The notes beneath the pieces were generated by a model. The model saw nothing but the letters and a program-made list of their open reading frames with translations, searched no databases and was not told the DNA's origin. 64,000 nt of DNA from Dillenia suffruticosa. Taxonomy: Eukaryota > Streptophyta > Magnoliopsida > Dilleniales > Dilleniaceae. Numbering within the stretch: the stretch's first letter is position 1; every line of letters starts with the position of its first letter. The DNA is taken from NCBI GenBank assembly GCA_033439265.1, contig JAVTVX010000012.1, forward strand, positions 7,429,001-7,493,000. The letters are read 5' to 3'. The position numbers and the translations under genes were made by a program. Positions 22,486 to 36,072 of the stretch are shown in pieces.

Positions 22486-25400
22486 TGGGGAGCACGTGAG
22501 GGGTTGTTAGTCAATGTGTAATTAAGTGGGAGAGAACAAATAGAGGGGTAGTGTGTGCTGCGCTGCAACCATATTTGGCTTCTGTTTCTTGTTTGGGCTC
22601 ACGGGTTTCTCTCTCTATGAAGTTTGAGAAGAGAGAATGGACAGCTGTAATTTTGTATGCAAGGAAGATTGATCTGGTAACCTTCAACGCCCCCTTTCAC
22701 GTTTCTTATCTTATCATTAGTTTGCTTACCATCAATTCTTCGACCTCTGACGTCCTCCAACCAAAATAAACGTTTCCCTAATTTATTTGTTTTGTTCATG
22801 TAATTTTTCTTTGCGTGGACAACATTCTACATAAAACATTAATCCAATCATGCAAAATCTTGAAATAAAATAAAATAAAATAAAATAATTTTAAGGAAAC
22901 TAAATGTTTATTTCACTGTGTACTTGACTATACAAATGAGGATATATATATATATATATGTATGTATTTATACACACAAGAAGAAAAAAGGTTCACAGAG
23001 TTTTAGAGTTATACAAGTGAATATACTATTTGAAAACAAGAAATGCCAACGTTATAATTCTCCTTACCTCTACCATCCTCTATCTACACTACAATTATAC
23101 TTTGAGAAATGTAAAAGAGAAAGTCTAGATGACTAAATTAGTGTCATTTTGAAGAGTATTACAAGTACAACCAGATATAAATGACCGTTAATTTCCATTG
23201 CAGGAAAGAGTTATTATAAGTACAACCAGAAAGTCTACACATCCATTGCAGGAAAAAAAAAAATAGTATTATGGGTTTATAAATCATCAATTTGCAAGTA
23301 CTTGATGACCGAAAGAGTTATTCATAATTATTATACATTTGGAGCTTTATCTAACGAGGGACCCTACGTACATTGAATTATTTTTAAAGTAAATTTCCAT
23401 GCAAAAGGGAAGGAAAAGCTTAATTGTTTACGGAACTTTGAATTCGATTGGTTTTAATCGAGAAATTTTTTAGTTGATCATCGATATATAAAAATCTGAT
23501 TAATTTAATTCAAATAGTTATGAATTTCAATTTAAGGGTTAACTCTCTAATATTTGTTTTGTATTTTTAAAATTTAAATTTAAAATTTTAATTAAAATAA
23601 TTTAATTTTCGATAACTAAATCCAGGATACGTTGACAAGAAAAAAAGAATTGAAAACATTAATATCCCATGAACAATTGATAGTCATTTTAAGCAATCAA
23701 AATTGTCTCGCTGCATAACCATTCTTGACATCAATATTTTAAGAATATCATCAACTTGATTTTTTTTTTTCGAACACCCAAATAACCAAATTACATCGTA
23801 ACAAAATTTTAAATAGAGCTTTTGTAAGAAAAAAATCATAAAAATCAGAGAAATTTCCACAATAAAAAGGCATTTTGAATAGTATTATAAATACAACCAT
23901 ACGTGGTCCAATTTTCTAGCACGCTCGATCCCCTAGGTGCCCCCTCCCCTCTTTCTGCCCCTTAGATTTGGTTGGCAAGCCAAGTAGATGATCATGACCG
24001 TTAAAAAATTGCAGAACTGAGAGTGGGGGCAGAGAAGGGAGAAGTGAGAGCATCTTTGCAGATTTATGTGGCACTTTGATTTGCCTTTTTGCTTCTGACA
24101 TGAAGTAATATTGGGGAAACATCAGTTCTTGACATACACTGGTCAGTCATTAATTATATAAATGAAAAGAAAATCTTTCTGGGAGATTATTCATTCGACA
24201 CAAAACCGTTATGCAATTATATTGGGCCAAAATAAATAAAAGCTGTCTTAAGACTCTTTTAAGGCAATAATTAAAGTGTCTAACAAAAGGGTATTAAATG
24301 AAACAAAGACACCAAAACAGCAAACCGGTCATTTTTTATTTTTACGAACATTCAAATTTTATTTGATTAATTTAATTTAATATTATAAAATTTATTAAAA
24401 AATTAATTTTTTTAAATCTTATTTTTTATTCTCATAACTCAAATCTAAAATTAATAATTAAGAAAATATAATATTTTACCGTTACACTATAAAATTTTGA
24501 TACAAACTAGTTTAACTCAAACTCAAAATTAATAATTAAAAAAATATAGTATTTTAGGATTATACCGTGAAATTTTGGTACAAACCAGCTTTTGTGACAA
24601 TCAGGAAGAAGGAATATTAGCATACTACAACTTTTCGCATATGATTGCTTTTGATAATTCATTTTGTATAGCGACAACCTTACACCCATCTACCTGTTAT
24701 TGTAATTTAGTGATATTTGATTTTCCCTCAATTATATCCGAGATTGAAGTCACCCTTCTTCTTACCCAGAAATAAAAGAGTACTGTATCATGCTTTTGTC
24801 GATGTACTTGTCTGGTGTACGTTTTAGCTTTATTTGTGTGTAATATTTTTCTTTTTTTTTTGGGGGGGGGGGGACTCTTGGAACTCAAATCGGTAGAAAT
24901 GTGTAATTGAGCGATAAAAATCGATAAGGGACATGCCCAGCTCAACTGAAATTATTTGCTAAATCAATTGATCAATGGATAAGTACGATAGTCGGCTACA
25001 TCACTTAACCTTTTGATTTCCTTTGTTCATACTTGATTGAACCGTGTGTTTCGAGAATAATAAAAAACAACACTCCTTGTAAATAGATCGGCTAAAGGAT
25101 TGGCTATGAAAATATGTCAAAAATAAAGTAGAAAATAACTGATTTCTTGTTTTTTTTATTATATTAATCGATATCTGAAGTTATATTTTGACTAATTCGG
25201 TTAGGGTGACCCATTTGAGAACTATTCTCCCAACACAATTTTCTCTATATTCAAGTAGCAAGTCTAACTCTGAATTTTGATTAAGGGATTTAATGTCACA
25301 TCTCATTACACTAACTGACTATCGGTAAAATAATTGATTTCGATATAATACTGCAAGAAGATAAAGCGGCAAGTCAAATGGCCAGTAGAAAGCAATAAAA

Positions 25401-27251
25401 GGTATATGAAATTGCATTAATCGAAATGCAAGGATCAGAGAGAGTTTGGAACTTAAGGTAAACTGAACGAAGAAATAAAGCTGGGAAAAAAAAAAAGATA
25501 AAGCTGATAAGTTGGGTTTTTGGTTTGGAACATCCTTAATTCTGTTAGCCTATTTATAGATGAAAAACTAACAATTCCTTGCTTACCATGTTTTTTTTTG
25601 GCCTTTCCCCCCCAAGTTTCTTATCACCTAAGGCTTAGTTTCCTTGTCAAGCAATTCACTTTCTAACCATTGTTAAGGATTCCTGGATATTCTCATCAAT
25701 CTATAACTTGGGGATTTCGTGATATTTGCTAACACTCCAAACATTCAGTTTTCTTAATGGAACACATCTCTAGTAGTCTCTTGATTAAGGCTCAATAAGC
25801 AATATCTTTTCTTTCTAACATCTGTTTAATACCGATTACTAATTGTTGACTACTAATTGAATTTCGGTCAGATGCTGACTCACTTCATTTGAATATTAAC
25901 TGATTCAACTATATCATGATCGTACTTTAACTGATTATTGTTTGGTTCATCAACTAATCACCGCTTGTCCTAAATTGATGAAATTAGAGCCTAACCTTAC
26001 CCCCAACTTCCCTTCTACCTTATCTGATTTGTAAAATTTTTTGGTGTCAACAATGTCATTTAAACCAAAAATTAAGAATCTAAAATCAAAACCAAAACTC
26101 GGACTTGTCATTCAATGATTAATTCGATATTAATATTTTTCTTTCAATGATTAATTTAAAAAGAAAATCGAATTCCAAGTTCTTCCTCTTTACAAGAAAT
26201 TTCTTTAGTTTTATTGTCCAAGAAAAAACAAGACATACAATTGACAACTTTTCCATAATCGTTATAATGAATTTAGGCAATTTTCTAATTCGCAAATTAT
26301 CACATAACATACACCCTAAAAGGAAAAATGAATGCAGAGATAAAAGGAGATTTTTCACACGTGTGAGATAATATTAAATAGAAGTAAAAGTAAATCATTT
26401 AAAAAAATTTTAAAAGAAAACAATATTAATGTGGGGGGCGAGGGTTTTGATGAATAAAAATGACAGTTCATCGGAAGGAATAGACAGAGGGCTGGTGAGT
26501 GTGTGGCAGTGGCAGCGGGCTGCCTCTGTTAGTGTTTCCCTCGTTATCTCACAAACACAATACTGTAGATCCTACCTCACTAGACTCAAACTCCCCTACT
26601 GGTAGTATTACTATCTCTGTTTTCTCTGTCACTCTTGTTTACCTTTCTCTCTCTTGTTTTACTTTGCAACCCCTCCTGTACCATGTACTCCAATATAACC
26701 TTGTTCTCACATGTCCATGCGAAATATGGGTATGTATGTAAGAAGGATGCAGTTGTATTGGACTTGTGAGCAGGAACTATATAACCTTGCATTACAACGA
26801 TACTTTTTTGTCCTTGAAGTGAAGCTCGTGCTTTTTCAAAATAGGCTTACCAACAATCAGTATAGATTGCATTACTCATGTATAAAAGAAAATTGCTGAT
26901 TATTATGAAGAAATCTTAATACGGGATTTTTGTTCGATAAAAATTAATTATTGAACTCATAAAAAGGTATTTTGGAGAATTAAATGTTAAATACTGTTAA
27001 GAAAATAGTAAGTAAATTATCAAACGAAGATTAAAGGTTAAGCAAGGGTCAATTATTAGTAGCTGATATAGGCAATCAGCGTAATACATGGGATGACATG
27101 ACGGCACCATATATTAGCACCATGACAAGACATACATGAATGATAATCGCCATCATCCATCATACAAAGCACTATCCTTGTTTTGTTTGTAACTGTGGAT
27201 TTCTCCATTCTGCCACCTAAGTACTAGATCATCTACTTCCTTTGTCTCTCT

Positions 27252-27254
<3 letters not shown>
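22484..27254. other. Intergenic DNA upstream of the Dof gene
   Basis: No gene is supported. The stretch has scattered ORFs of 60-82 codons on both strands without motifs. A diverged repeat, ATTAYAAGTACAACCAGA, occurs near 23159 and 23214. A G-run lies at 24863-24872. Confidence 0.5.

Positions 27255-27345
<91 letters not shown>
27255..27345. repeat. (CT)n microsatellite, about 91 bp, upstream of the Dof gene
   Basis: An almost perfect CT dinucleotide tract about 340 bp before the Dof start codon. A TATATATA motif follows at 27364-27371, so the tract may lie in the core promoter. GA/CT tracts are known binding sites for plant BPC/GAGA factors; a role here is inference. Confidence 0.95.
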
Positions 27346-27349
<4 letters not shown>

Positions 27350-27681
27350 AGCCAGATAAACGATATATATACACGGACTTCTTTTTCTAGTGAGATCTCC
27401 TCTCTCTTTCTCTCTCTCCGTCCTACCTTTATTCATTCCATTAGCTAGATCTAACCTGTCAAACACCTCCCCTCTCCTTCCTGATCTCTACCATTTCACT
27501 TCCCCACTTTGATGAATATCACAAGAACAGCCATCAACATCCTCTCTCTCTCTCTCTCATGAATATATTCAATTGAGTATCTTAGCCTCTTCCAAAGGAA
27601 ACTAAACACACCAACAACATCAAACAACACCCACAAAAATCCAACAATAAATTTCCAACTTCAATAGCGAAAAGTTTTCAA

Positions 27682-28701
27682 ATGATGTCTCCAGACAACA
27701 TGATCCCAGCAAAGCCTCCTCCGATTCCAGCATCATCAACCGGAGACGAAAACACAAGCTCTTCCGGCGGACAGCGAAAAGCACAAAGACCACAACAAGA
27801 ACAAGCATTGAAGTGTCCAAGGTGTGATTCGCCGAACACAAAATTCTGCTACTACAACAACTACAGCCTCACACAACCAAGACACTTTTGTAAGACATGT
27901 AGGAGGTACTGGACTAAAGGTGGAGCTCTAAGAAATGTCCCTATCGGTGGTGGATGCAGGAAGAACAAGAAGATAAAATCATCTGCTTCGCGGTTCACTG
28001 GAGATGTCAAGGACTGTGGTGGTGGTGCTTCTATGGCATCTGAGATTGGAGGGTTGAGATTCTTTCATGGAATTTCACCAGCAATGGATTTTCAACTTGG
28101 TGGGCTTCCATTTTCGTTGACTAATTGTTCTGATTCTTCAAATACCAGTCCTTCTTCTTCATGCTTTAATGTTGACGGTGGAAGTTCTTTGATGGGGCTG
28201 TTTAATTATTATCCATCATCATCGACAACAACATCAACAACAGCATCATCATCGATGAATGTGATGAAGAACAATGTGGGGTTTGATCAAATGTTGATGG
28301 GTGGTTCTTCAATGAATGTGAATTCGAGTCTTGCTTCTTCAATTGAATCCTTGAGTTGCATCAACCAGGACCTTCATTGGAAGCTGCAGCAGCAAAGATT
28401 GGCTATGCTTTTTTCCGGATCAGAAGAAAATCAAAAGGCGAGTGCTGCGCAGATTGAGACCCCAATTCAAAAACCACAGCCCATTTTGTTTCAGAATTTG
28501 GAGATCTCAAAAAATCCACTTGTTGATCTTAATTCAAGGAAATTAGAAGGTGGTGCAAGTAGTAATAGTGCAGCAACTGAGTGGTATTTTGATAACCCTG
28601 GTGGTGGTGGTGGCGGGGGAGGAGGAGCAAGTGAGAACGCAAACAATTGGAGTGGAATTCAGGCATGGAGTGATCTGCATCAATATAGTGCATTGCCCTA
28701 A
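27682..28701 (+). CDS. Dof zinc-finger transcription factor
   Basis: This encodes an intact 339-residue protein in one exon. Dof proteins are plant-specific nuclear factors that bind AAAG core sites. The single Dof domain spans about residues 43-95: CPRC at 45-48, then Cys70 and Cys73, giving the CX2CX21CX2C zinc site. It includes the invariant [14 protein letters not shown] stretch and [18 protein letters not shown], followed by a basic RKNKK tail likely to act in nuclear import. The rest is low complexity: serine/asparagine-rich (residues 150-200), glutamine-rich around 235, and a nine-glycine run near 308-316. The N-terminal [14 protein letters not shown] and the domain variant resemble Dof5.7-like members, but I would not assign an orthologue. 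The first of two adjacent ATGs is taken as the start. The 5' region is CT-rich. Confidence 0.95.
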   Translation: MMSPDNMIPAKPPPIPASSTGDENTSSSGGQRKAQRPQQEQALKCPRCDSPNTKFCYYNNYSLTQPRHFCKTCRRYWTKGGALRNVPIGGGCRKNKKIKSSASRFTGDVKDCGGGASMASEIGGLRFFHGISPAMDFQLGGLPFSLTNCSDSSNTSPSSSCFNVDGGSSLMGLFNYYPSSSTTTSTTASSSMNVMKNNVGFDQMLMGGSSMNVNSSLASSIESLSCINQDLHWKLQQQRLAMLFSGSEENQKASAAQIETPIQKPQPILFQNLEISKNPLVDLNSRKLEGGASSNSAATEWYFDNPGGGGGGGGGASENANNWSGIQAWSDLHQYSALP

Positions 28702-29533
28702 CTTAATAGTTGAAGGAAAAATGGAATTCTCAAGAGGTAGATGACTTTATCTTTTTTTTTCCTTTTAATATATCTTGTGGGTGTAGAAAGAAGGATTAAA
28801 TCATCAATATGAAAAGAATTGAGGGAAAGTTGGGAAATTTAGGGTTTCTTTTAGGGAAAAAAGAGAAAATTCTATGTAAGATGCTAATTAATTACTTAAT
28901 AGTTCTAGTTACTATTCATTCTGTTCTTAATTATTGTTTGTTTATTTCAAGTATTTCTTTTGCATGTTCCTGCCAAGACCAGGAGCTCTTTGTTTATGAT
29001 ACAGTAATAAGAAGTCTAGTTTTATAGATCAACTGAAATGGTGTATTCTCTCGCTCTCTCTCTCTCTCTCTCTGATCTATACTATACAGCTAAACATAGG
29101 TTTTTGTCTCTCTGTCTTTATAGCACAAGGGAAATAAGTTGTGTATGATTAGGGCAACATTGGAATTGTAGCTTAGTGTCTCAATCTCTTAATGGTTTTT
29201 TCGACATCTTGTTATTTTAGTGCAAGTCTTCTCTCTCTCTCTCTCTCTCTCATTTTCTTTTTTCTTTTTTTTTTTGCTAGGGTCTTCTATCTCGTTTCAA
29301 CACTTCTTTTACTCTTCCCTATGGCATCTCAATATATCTTTGGGATCTGTTATATGGATTTGAGGTTGTTATTTAATGGCACATCTTTGATTTGTTTTAT
29401 GTTCAGTCAGTCTTCAGAACTCTCACTGTATCTCTCTATGCTGTGTTTCTGGCCTTCTCAGCTACTGAAAAAGGCGAAGCACCACAAAACAACACTAGGC
29501 TACATAGGGTGTCCGCAGTCCCTATCCCCATAC

Positions 29534-29576
<43 letters not shown>

Positions 29577-29738
29577 CCCCCGCCCCGGGGTAAACACCCT
29601 CTTGTCTTTTCTCTCTTCCTAGGGTTTCTGTAATATAGTTGCAGCGTGGTGCGATTATGGTGTCTGAAAAAGTGGTGGTTTGAAAGTGCATTGAATGAGA
29701 GTGTCAACATTTGAACAAACGAAATGGAAATGGAAATG

Positions 29739-29784
<46 letters not shown>

Positions 29785-32395
29785 GAATCTAAAGGACTTG
29801 GGGTTCTTTATTATGATAAAATGTTTTGGTTTGGCTTTTTAGAGTCTTGGATGGTGAGCCATCTCATTACAAATTACTTTTTTCTTTGAGTAGGCAAAAC
29901 AAAAAGTATCACTCTTTTTGCTTTGTGTAATATTTGTATCATCACTTTCTCTATTTATTTCAAAAACTTTTAGGTCCCACAAAAAACCAAAAATGAGGCA
30001 TGTCGTATGTATTTTTCTACTCCTCCAAGTTTACAAAACTTACATAAGATTCAAAGTCTTTTTTGCACTATTAAAATTTATTTTTTTTCCCCTTTTTTGG
30101 GAGTTTTCTCATAGGCTTTTTATATGTGTAATTATCGACTACATGTAGTTTATGAATTCTTTTGCCTTTTCTAAAGAGTAAAAGAGTATTAAATTAGTTT
30201 ATTCATAAGTGCATTAGGCCTTTAAAAGGTTCAGTTTGACATAAAATAATAATGTTATAAAGATTATACGATTTAAAAATCAAATGAACACAATCTTATA
30301 TTATTTTTTAATTAATTTTTAGTTAAATTAATTAAAATATATTGATATAAATTAGTATGCAGAATCTCATTAATTCCATGTAGTTCAAAGTTATTTTGAG
30401 TGGACTCTCTCTCTCTCTCTTCATTTCAATGCACTGCAAAGAGGGAAAAATGCAGAGGAAGTGAGTTAACAGTGAGTGTGCGTCGTCTCTTTATGAGCTT
30501 GATCAGTATCTTATTATCACTAGGTATCCATGTGTACAGTGAACAACATATTAGTAGGTTATTGTGTTTCCATTGTGAAAAATAAATAAATAAATAAATA
30601 ATATTATCCATGTCTGTTCTCAAATCTGAATGCTTTCTACGTCTACCTGGTCTTTCTTTTCTCCTTGGGAAGATTGGCAATGAGATGACACGGACCCTTG
30701 TATGGTTGTTGCATTTTGTAGAAAGAGAAAGAGAGAGAGAGAGAGAGGATGAAGATGCGTGATTAACGTGATGAGACAACCAGTGGGGAAGGAAAAAAGA
30801 AGAAAAGGGTGCATGGGTTGGGGTTTTGATGTGATGGGAGTTGTCAACCGTCAATTTACAAATTACAAGTTTCAAAACAGCGAGAAGTTCATGACATCTT
30901 CACCTGCATCCATCTCTTCCACCCCTTCAACAATCCACGTGATCCCCAAAACTTACTTAGACCACCACCAACATTATCAACACATATTTTATATTATACA
31001 TTAGAAGATTAAAATTAAAATTCTTCTCGAACTATTTGTCACGTAGTCGCTTGTTTCTTTTCTCTTTTTATATTCTTGGTCCAAACAAAATTTTATAACA
31101 AAAAAAAAAAAATTACTATCCCCATTTCACATGCTAAACATCCTCTTATAAACACACCGATTCTTTTAATTCAAATTTTAAATTCAAATTTTGAGATGAA
31201 AAAATAGATATTAAAAAATTTAGTTCTTAAATTAGATGCTCCTTTCATTTCTACTTTTTTATTTTTTTTTTATACATACCGGAACTCGAATCCGAATCTA
31301 TTAATCAGAAAGAAAGAACGTGTCACTTGAGCCAAACTCATTGACTTCATTTCTACTCTTTTAAATGAAATAAATCAATATAGATACATTTTCATCAACA
31401 TAACCCAATATTTTTTGTTATACATAGAGAGACTTGAATTTAAAATTAAAAAAAAAAAAAAGAATGATATCGATTAAATTATAATTTATTAGTAATATAA
31501 CATGATATGAAATTAAATGTATTTGAGTTAGAATTATAATTAACCCAGATTTATTTAACGTCCGATAATTAATTAACATATTTACACACGATCGCAAGAC
31601 TTATGTTTGATTAGGTTTGATTGGATTTTGATGTTGTTGGAGGTGAATGAGGAGGTTTTTAACGGTGGGAGAATCCCAAAAACGAGAAAAATGTTTGGGC
31701 CAACGTCATGGTCTTTTGGCATCATAGAAACAAACACTGCCTTAGCTCACCCACCAAACAAAATCTCATGATTACTTATTTAGACTTTATTCTCTAAGGC
31801 AGTTTCAAATGACCCCAACAAACATATTTCCACAACATTACAAGATTTTAAGGTTGTGAGCAGTGTGGTGTTTGGTTGGGCCACTTATGAAAGGTCTACA
31901 TGTCATCAAAGCCCTGGCCGTTTCACACCACTTGGTCTGGTTGGTGGGCCAATGTCAGACACCCCCATTATTACCACTCTTTCGGTTTTTGAATTCTGAA
32001 TTAAGTATATGAAAGTTGGGTTAAATAAAATAATTACTGAGAAATTAATGATTCAAAATAGTCCCTTGAATAATTTGAAACTGTGCCCTTTTAAAAGAAT
32101 TCAAATTTAAACATTTCTATGTGTACTAAAATAAAAAATAATTTGAAAGTAAAAATTTTAGAGTAACTTAATTTAGGGTTGCTCTTGGATGGGGTGACAT
32201 AATTTTAGAATTGGATGCTTAATGCTTCTAATAATTATGTATTTTCATTGATATTTAATTGGTTTAATGATTGATTGATCGGTGATACATCTTAAATAAG
32301 GTCATTTGAATTTTATATATGAAAAAATAGTTATTATGAGAGTTTTGTTTATCAATACGATTCGTATTGAATTTAACGTAATTGATAATTTATAA

Positions 32396-32427
<32 letters not shown>

Positions 32428-34186
32428 GCTCGTAGCATCGGAGATTGCCAATATCTCTGTAGTTTTAATAAATTGATTCTATTTATTAAAAAATGGAGTT
32501 TGAGTCTTAAATTTAAATTCTCTCCATTGTTGGGCAAACAAATGGTGAAAAAAAAAAAAAGTTAGTGAGAAAATAAATGATTATTTACTCTGGTGATTTA
32601 TCTTTATCCATAGTAAAATTTCGAATTTGATTATTGAATCTAGCAGTATAATTTTCTTTTAACTTATTTGGTAAATAATTTTAAATACAGATTTATTTTG
32701 TATTGTTTATTTAGAGGATGTTTGGTAGAGTTTTTGAAGGGTATTTTATATGTTTAATATTTCCAATTTAACTGGAATGAAACCCCAACTGATTTAAATA
32801 TTTTATACTATTTTATTAATTTTATGTTAATAATAATAAACAGATTTAAATATTTAAAAATTATTTTATCCATATTATATTTTTAATATTTACTATTTTT
32901 GCTCCCTAATTTTTTTATAATATAAGATTTGAATTATTGATATGATATATATTTAAATTAATTACTTCCAAAAAATTATTGATATTATATTTATAAATTA
33001 TATATATATATAAATATTTAATAAATCTAATTAATATATAGTTGTCGTTTTTGTTATTTTATACATAAACAACAGCCATCAGTCATTAATTATCAGTAGA
33101 ATTTTATCAATTAAATCAAAAAGACCCCTTAGTGTATTTGATTTCTAAGCTATTACAAGTGTTTTATTTTCTTTTATAATATTAGGAATTTTATTAATTA
33201 TTATTTTCTAATATATATTAGTAATATGGCCCACAAGACAAAACATACTTTAAAAAAAAAAAAAAAAAAAAAAACCTCACAATCTTCTTAGTAAAATTAT
33301 TACCATCACAATTTTAGAATTTTATAAAGATATCTATATTTTCTATTGATTTTTTTTTTTTTTTTTTTGGAATTAGGATGCATTTATCCTGCAAATGTAT
33401 TTAGTTTATCTATAAATATTAAAAAAATAATTAGGGAGAAAATGTCGACCCTGGCTGTGACATGACATTTACCAATACTGTGGGACAATTACAGAAATGG
33501 GGAGCCTAATGTAAATGCATGCAAATAATGAAGAACTAGAAATTCGATTTATAGACTTCAAATTGGTCAAAACTGCAATTATGAGAAATTACTTTCAAAG
33601 AATTTCAATTAACTTATCAAAGTTTTGGTTGCGCCTAGGCTTTGCCAATTTGAAATCCGGTCAAAGCATCGCACGGAAAAGAGGTACCATGCTGTCCTGT
33701 GCAAATTACTCCACGTGTCCCCTAAAAATTAGTGAGAGAGCAAATTATCAAGTTGGATAGTGAAAGTACAACCCTCCTTTACATTAAAATAAAATAAACA
33801 ATTTATAATATAAATAAAATTCTTTATTTACTTTTATGTTGTGTTCTGATAAACTTTAAATGGAGTAAATTTTGTACAAGCCAAGGTTTGACGGGAATAA
33901 AATCCCTTTGAAAGTCAAGTATAATTTAATATTTTATGGTAAGTGAAAATCTGTATAATAATATGTTATAAAGGGTTAGCATGATTAGAGATGGAAAGGA
34001 GACTAACATGATGGAGTTTTGCAAATTTCATATACATCCCGAAATCGTGACTCTATAATTCATGCCCGACTCTAACCATATTTGTCGGTGGAATGAAAAA
34101 TCATATCTAATTCTATAAGTTTTCACCAAAGAAGGGGACTCAACCCATCCATCACACCACAAAGTCTAATCATGGAAGTGGCTATT

Positions 34187-34190
<4 letters not shown>
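28702..34190. other. Intergenic DNA with many GA/CT microsatellites
   Basis: No gene is supported. CT tracts lie at about 29046-29073, 29229-29251 and 29537-29576. GA tracts lie at 29741-29780 and 30730-30749. An (AAT)n tract lies at 32399-32427. Long A or T runs occur near 33254 and 33351. ORFs here are mostly microsatellite artefacts. Confidence 0.6.

Positions 34191-34261
<71 letters not shown>
34191..34261. repeat. (CT)n microsatellite, 71 bp
   Basis: A perfect CT tract, followed at 34262-34660 by G-rich text with irregular repeats of GGGATGAAKGGTGG-like units. Confidence 0.95.
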
Positions 34262-34263
<2 letters not shown>

Positions 34264-36072
34264 GGAGGGATGAATGGTGGTCGGTAATTGTAACTCTAAC
34301 CATCAATTTATGAATGGGGAAGGGGTGATGGTACTTTCGCTTTTAGTATGGATGTATGGTGGAGAAGGGACGAGAGATGAGGTGACTATGACTTAGTGGG
34401 TGGAGAATGGATGAAAGATGGGGTCGTCATGACTATGTGGATGGAGAAGAGATAGAAAGGTGGGGAAGGGATGAAGGTGTAGCCAGCGATTACAAGTTTG
34501 ACCGACGGGATCAGTTAACTATTGTCGTTGTTGTTGATCGACTCTCTCCCTATGTGACTATAAGTATAGGTGGTCTATTCATCGGAGATCTATCCACTGT
34601 TGTCTGTTGTTGTCGGTAATGTGGGTGGGGAGCGAAGGGATGAAGGGTGGGGAGAACAGAAGTAGAGGTAAAAATAGAAGTTGCGTCCCATTTATTTTGG
34701 GTAAAGGATTTCAAAATTCAAAGTAAAATACTAATCTTAATAAATTCAATATAAGTGTCTTTTAATAATAACATATTAAATTGAGTAATGTGTTTGGTCA
34801 TATTAGATTTTTTATAAATTAAATCGGTATCCAAATTAATCTAATTATTTAATTAAAAAACCTACCCCTAATCCGTTTTTCAAAAAAGTAACCCCCCTCC
34901 CCTCCGGGGCGTGGGAGTTTGAACAAATATTTGTATGTAATAGATTTAAAAATGAATGGAATTAGTCTGGATTTAGGGGGCATAAAAGTTGTTTAATCCG
35001 GAATCATTGGATAGCTAGGTCTAAGAAGAATGCCCAAGTCCGGCACGGATCGGATTTTTAGAGAGAATTTTCGATTCCAAATTTGACCCTACCAAAAATT
35101 TGGGACACATTTTTCTATTCCATCATTGGAATTGACACCGACCAAATTAGCAGGGTACGAAGTTGGTCGGAGGAAATTAAGGCCACGTTTTGATTTTTCA
35201 ACCATACCTTAATTTATTTTTATTTTAATTATAATAAATTCATCTTTTATTAAAAAGCATAGAGCTGGGGGGAAAAAAAGGCGATTCTCATAGTGGCAGT
35301 GATCGGCAGCCTTTCGTAGGTAAAAATCGAAGATAGTGAAATATGTCCTAAACCTTACTTTATACAAGAAATGATTGTCCGTAGACCCGCACACTGGATG
35401 CAATTATGTCATCCCTATTATCCTTCTTTCATGCAGGGTTCCAAAATGGCTCCCATCCATTCCTATGCACTAAGACCAATAACCTATTTCAAAGACTTAT
35501 TATACCACCAACGTCCAATTGATTTAAAAAAAAAAAATGTTAAATTTTTTAAATAAAACTTAAATTTAAATTTTGTGAATAACGTTTTTCTTAAAAGATA
35601 TCTAATAATAATAAATTAATCGAAATATAATTTTTAATATCAGTTGATCCAGTACTAAAAGTAAAAGATGACTTATTGTCCCAAGATTTGAAATAAAAAA
35701 CTTTGATTGTCTATTATTTATTTATAGTGAAAAAGAGAACTTTTAGATTACTTCAATAAAACTGATTATATTCTCGATATTTTCCAAATCACATGTATCA
35801 AATACAAATAATGAAAGAATTATAATTATAGAGACCAATGATACAGCCCCCATCCGTGGGGCTACTGGCGGAGATGCATGAATCAGTTTTGGAAGTACAC
35901 GGAAAAAAAAATGTCAAGCTCTGATCAAATATCAATAGAGTACAAAACAATATTCTGTCTGAAAGGGTTGTTAGCTTCAAAGAATTGGGATATATATCAA
36001 TTTTACAATACAAAGTGAAGATAAAAAGGCAATGCCATGTAGAATAGCAACACAACAAAGTGCAAGAATCTA
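34262..36072. other. Intergenic DNA downstream of the kinesin gene
   Basis: The stretch begins with irregular GATGAAGGTGG-type repeats to about 34660, then AT-rich spacer. The last few hundred bases before 36072 are probably the kinesin 3' UTR. No other gene is recognised. Confidence 0.5.

Noticed and set aside
27233..27466. ORFs over the CT microsatellite before the Dof gene
   Set aside because: Poly(Ser-Leu) or poly(Glu-Arg) translations of the dinucleotide repeat.
31280..31345. tRNA-like string (CTCGAATCCGAATC...) in the spacer
   Set aside because: Resembles the common tRNA-like text in plant repeats but lacks a full A-box/B-box pair and a cloverleaf.
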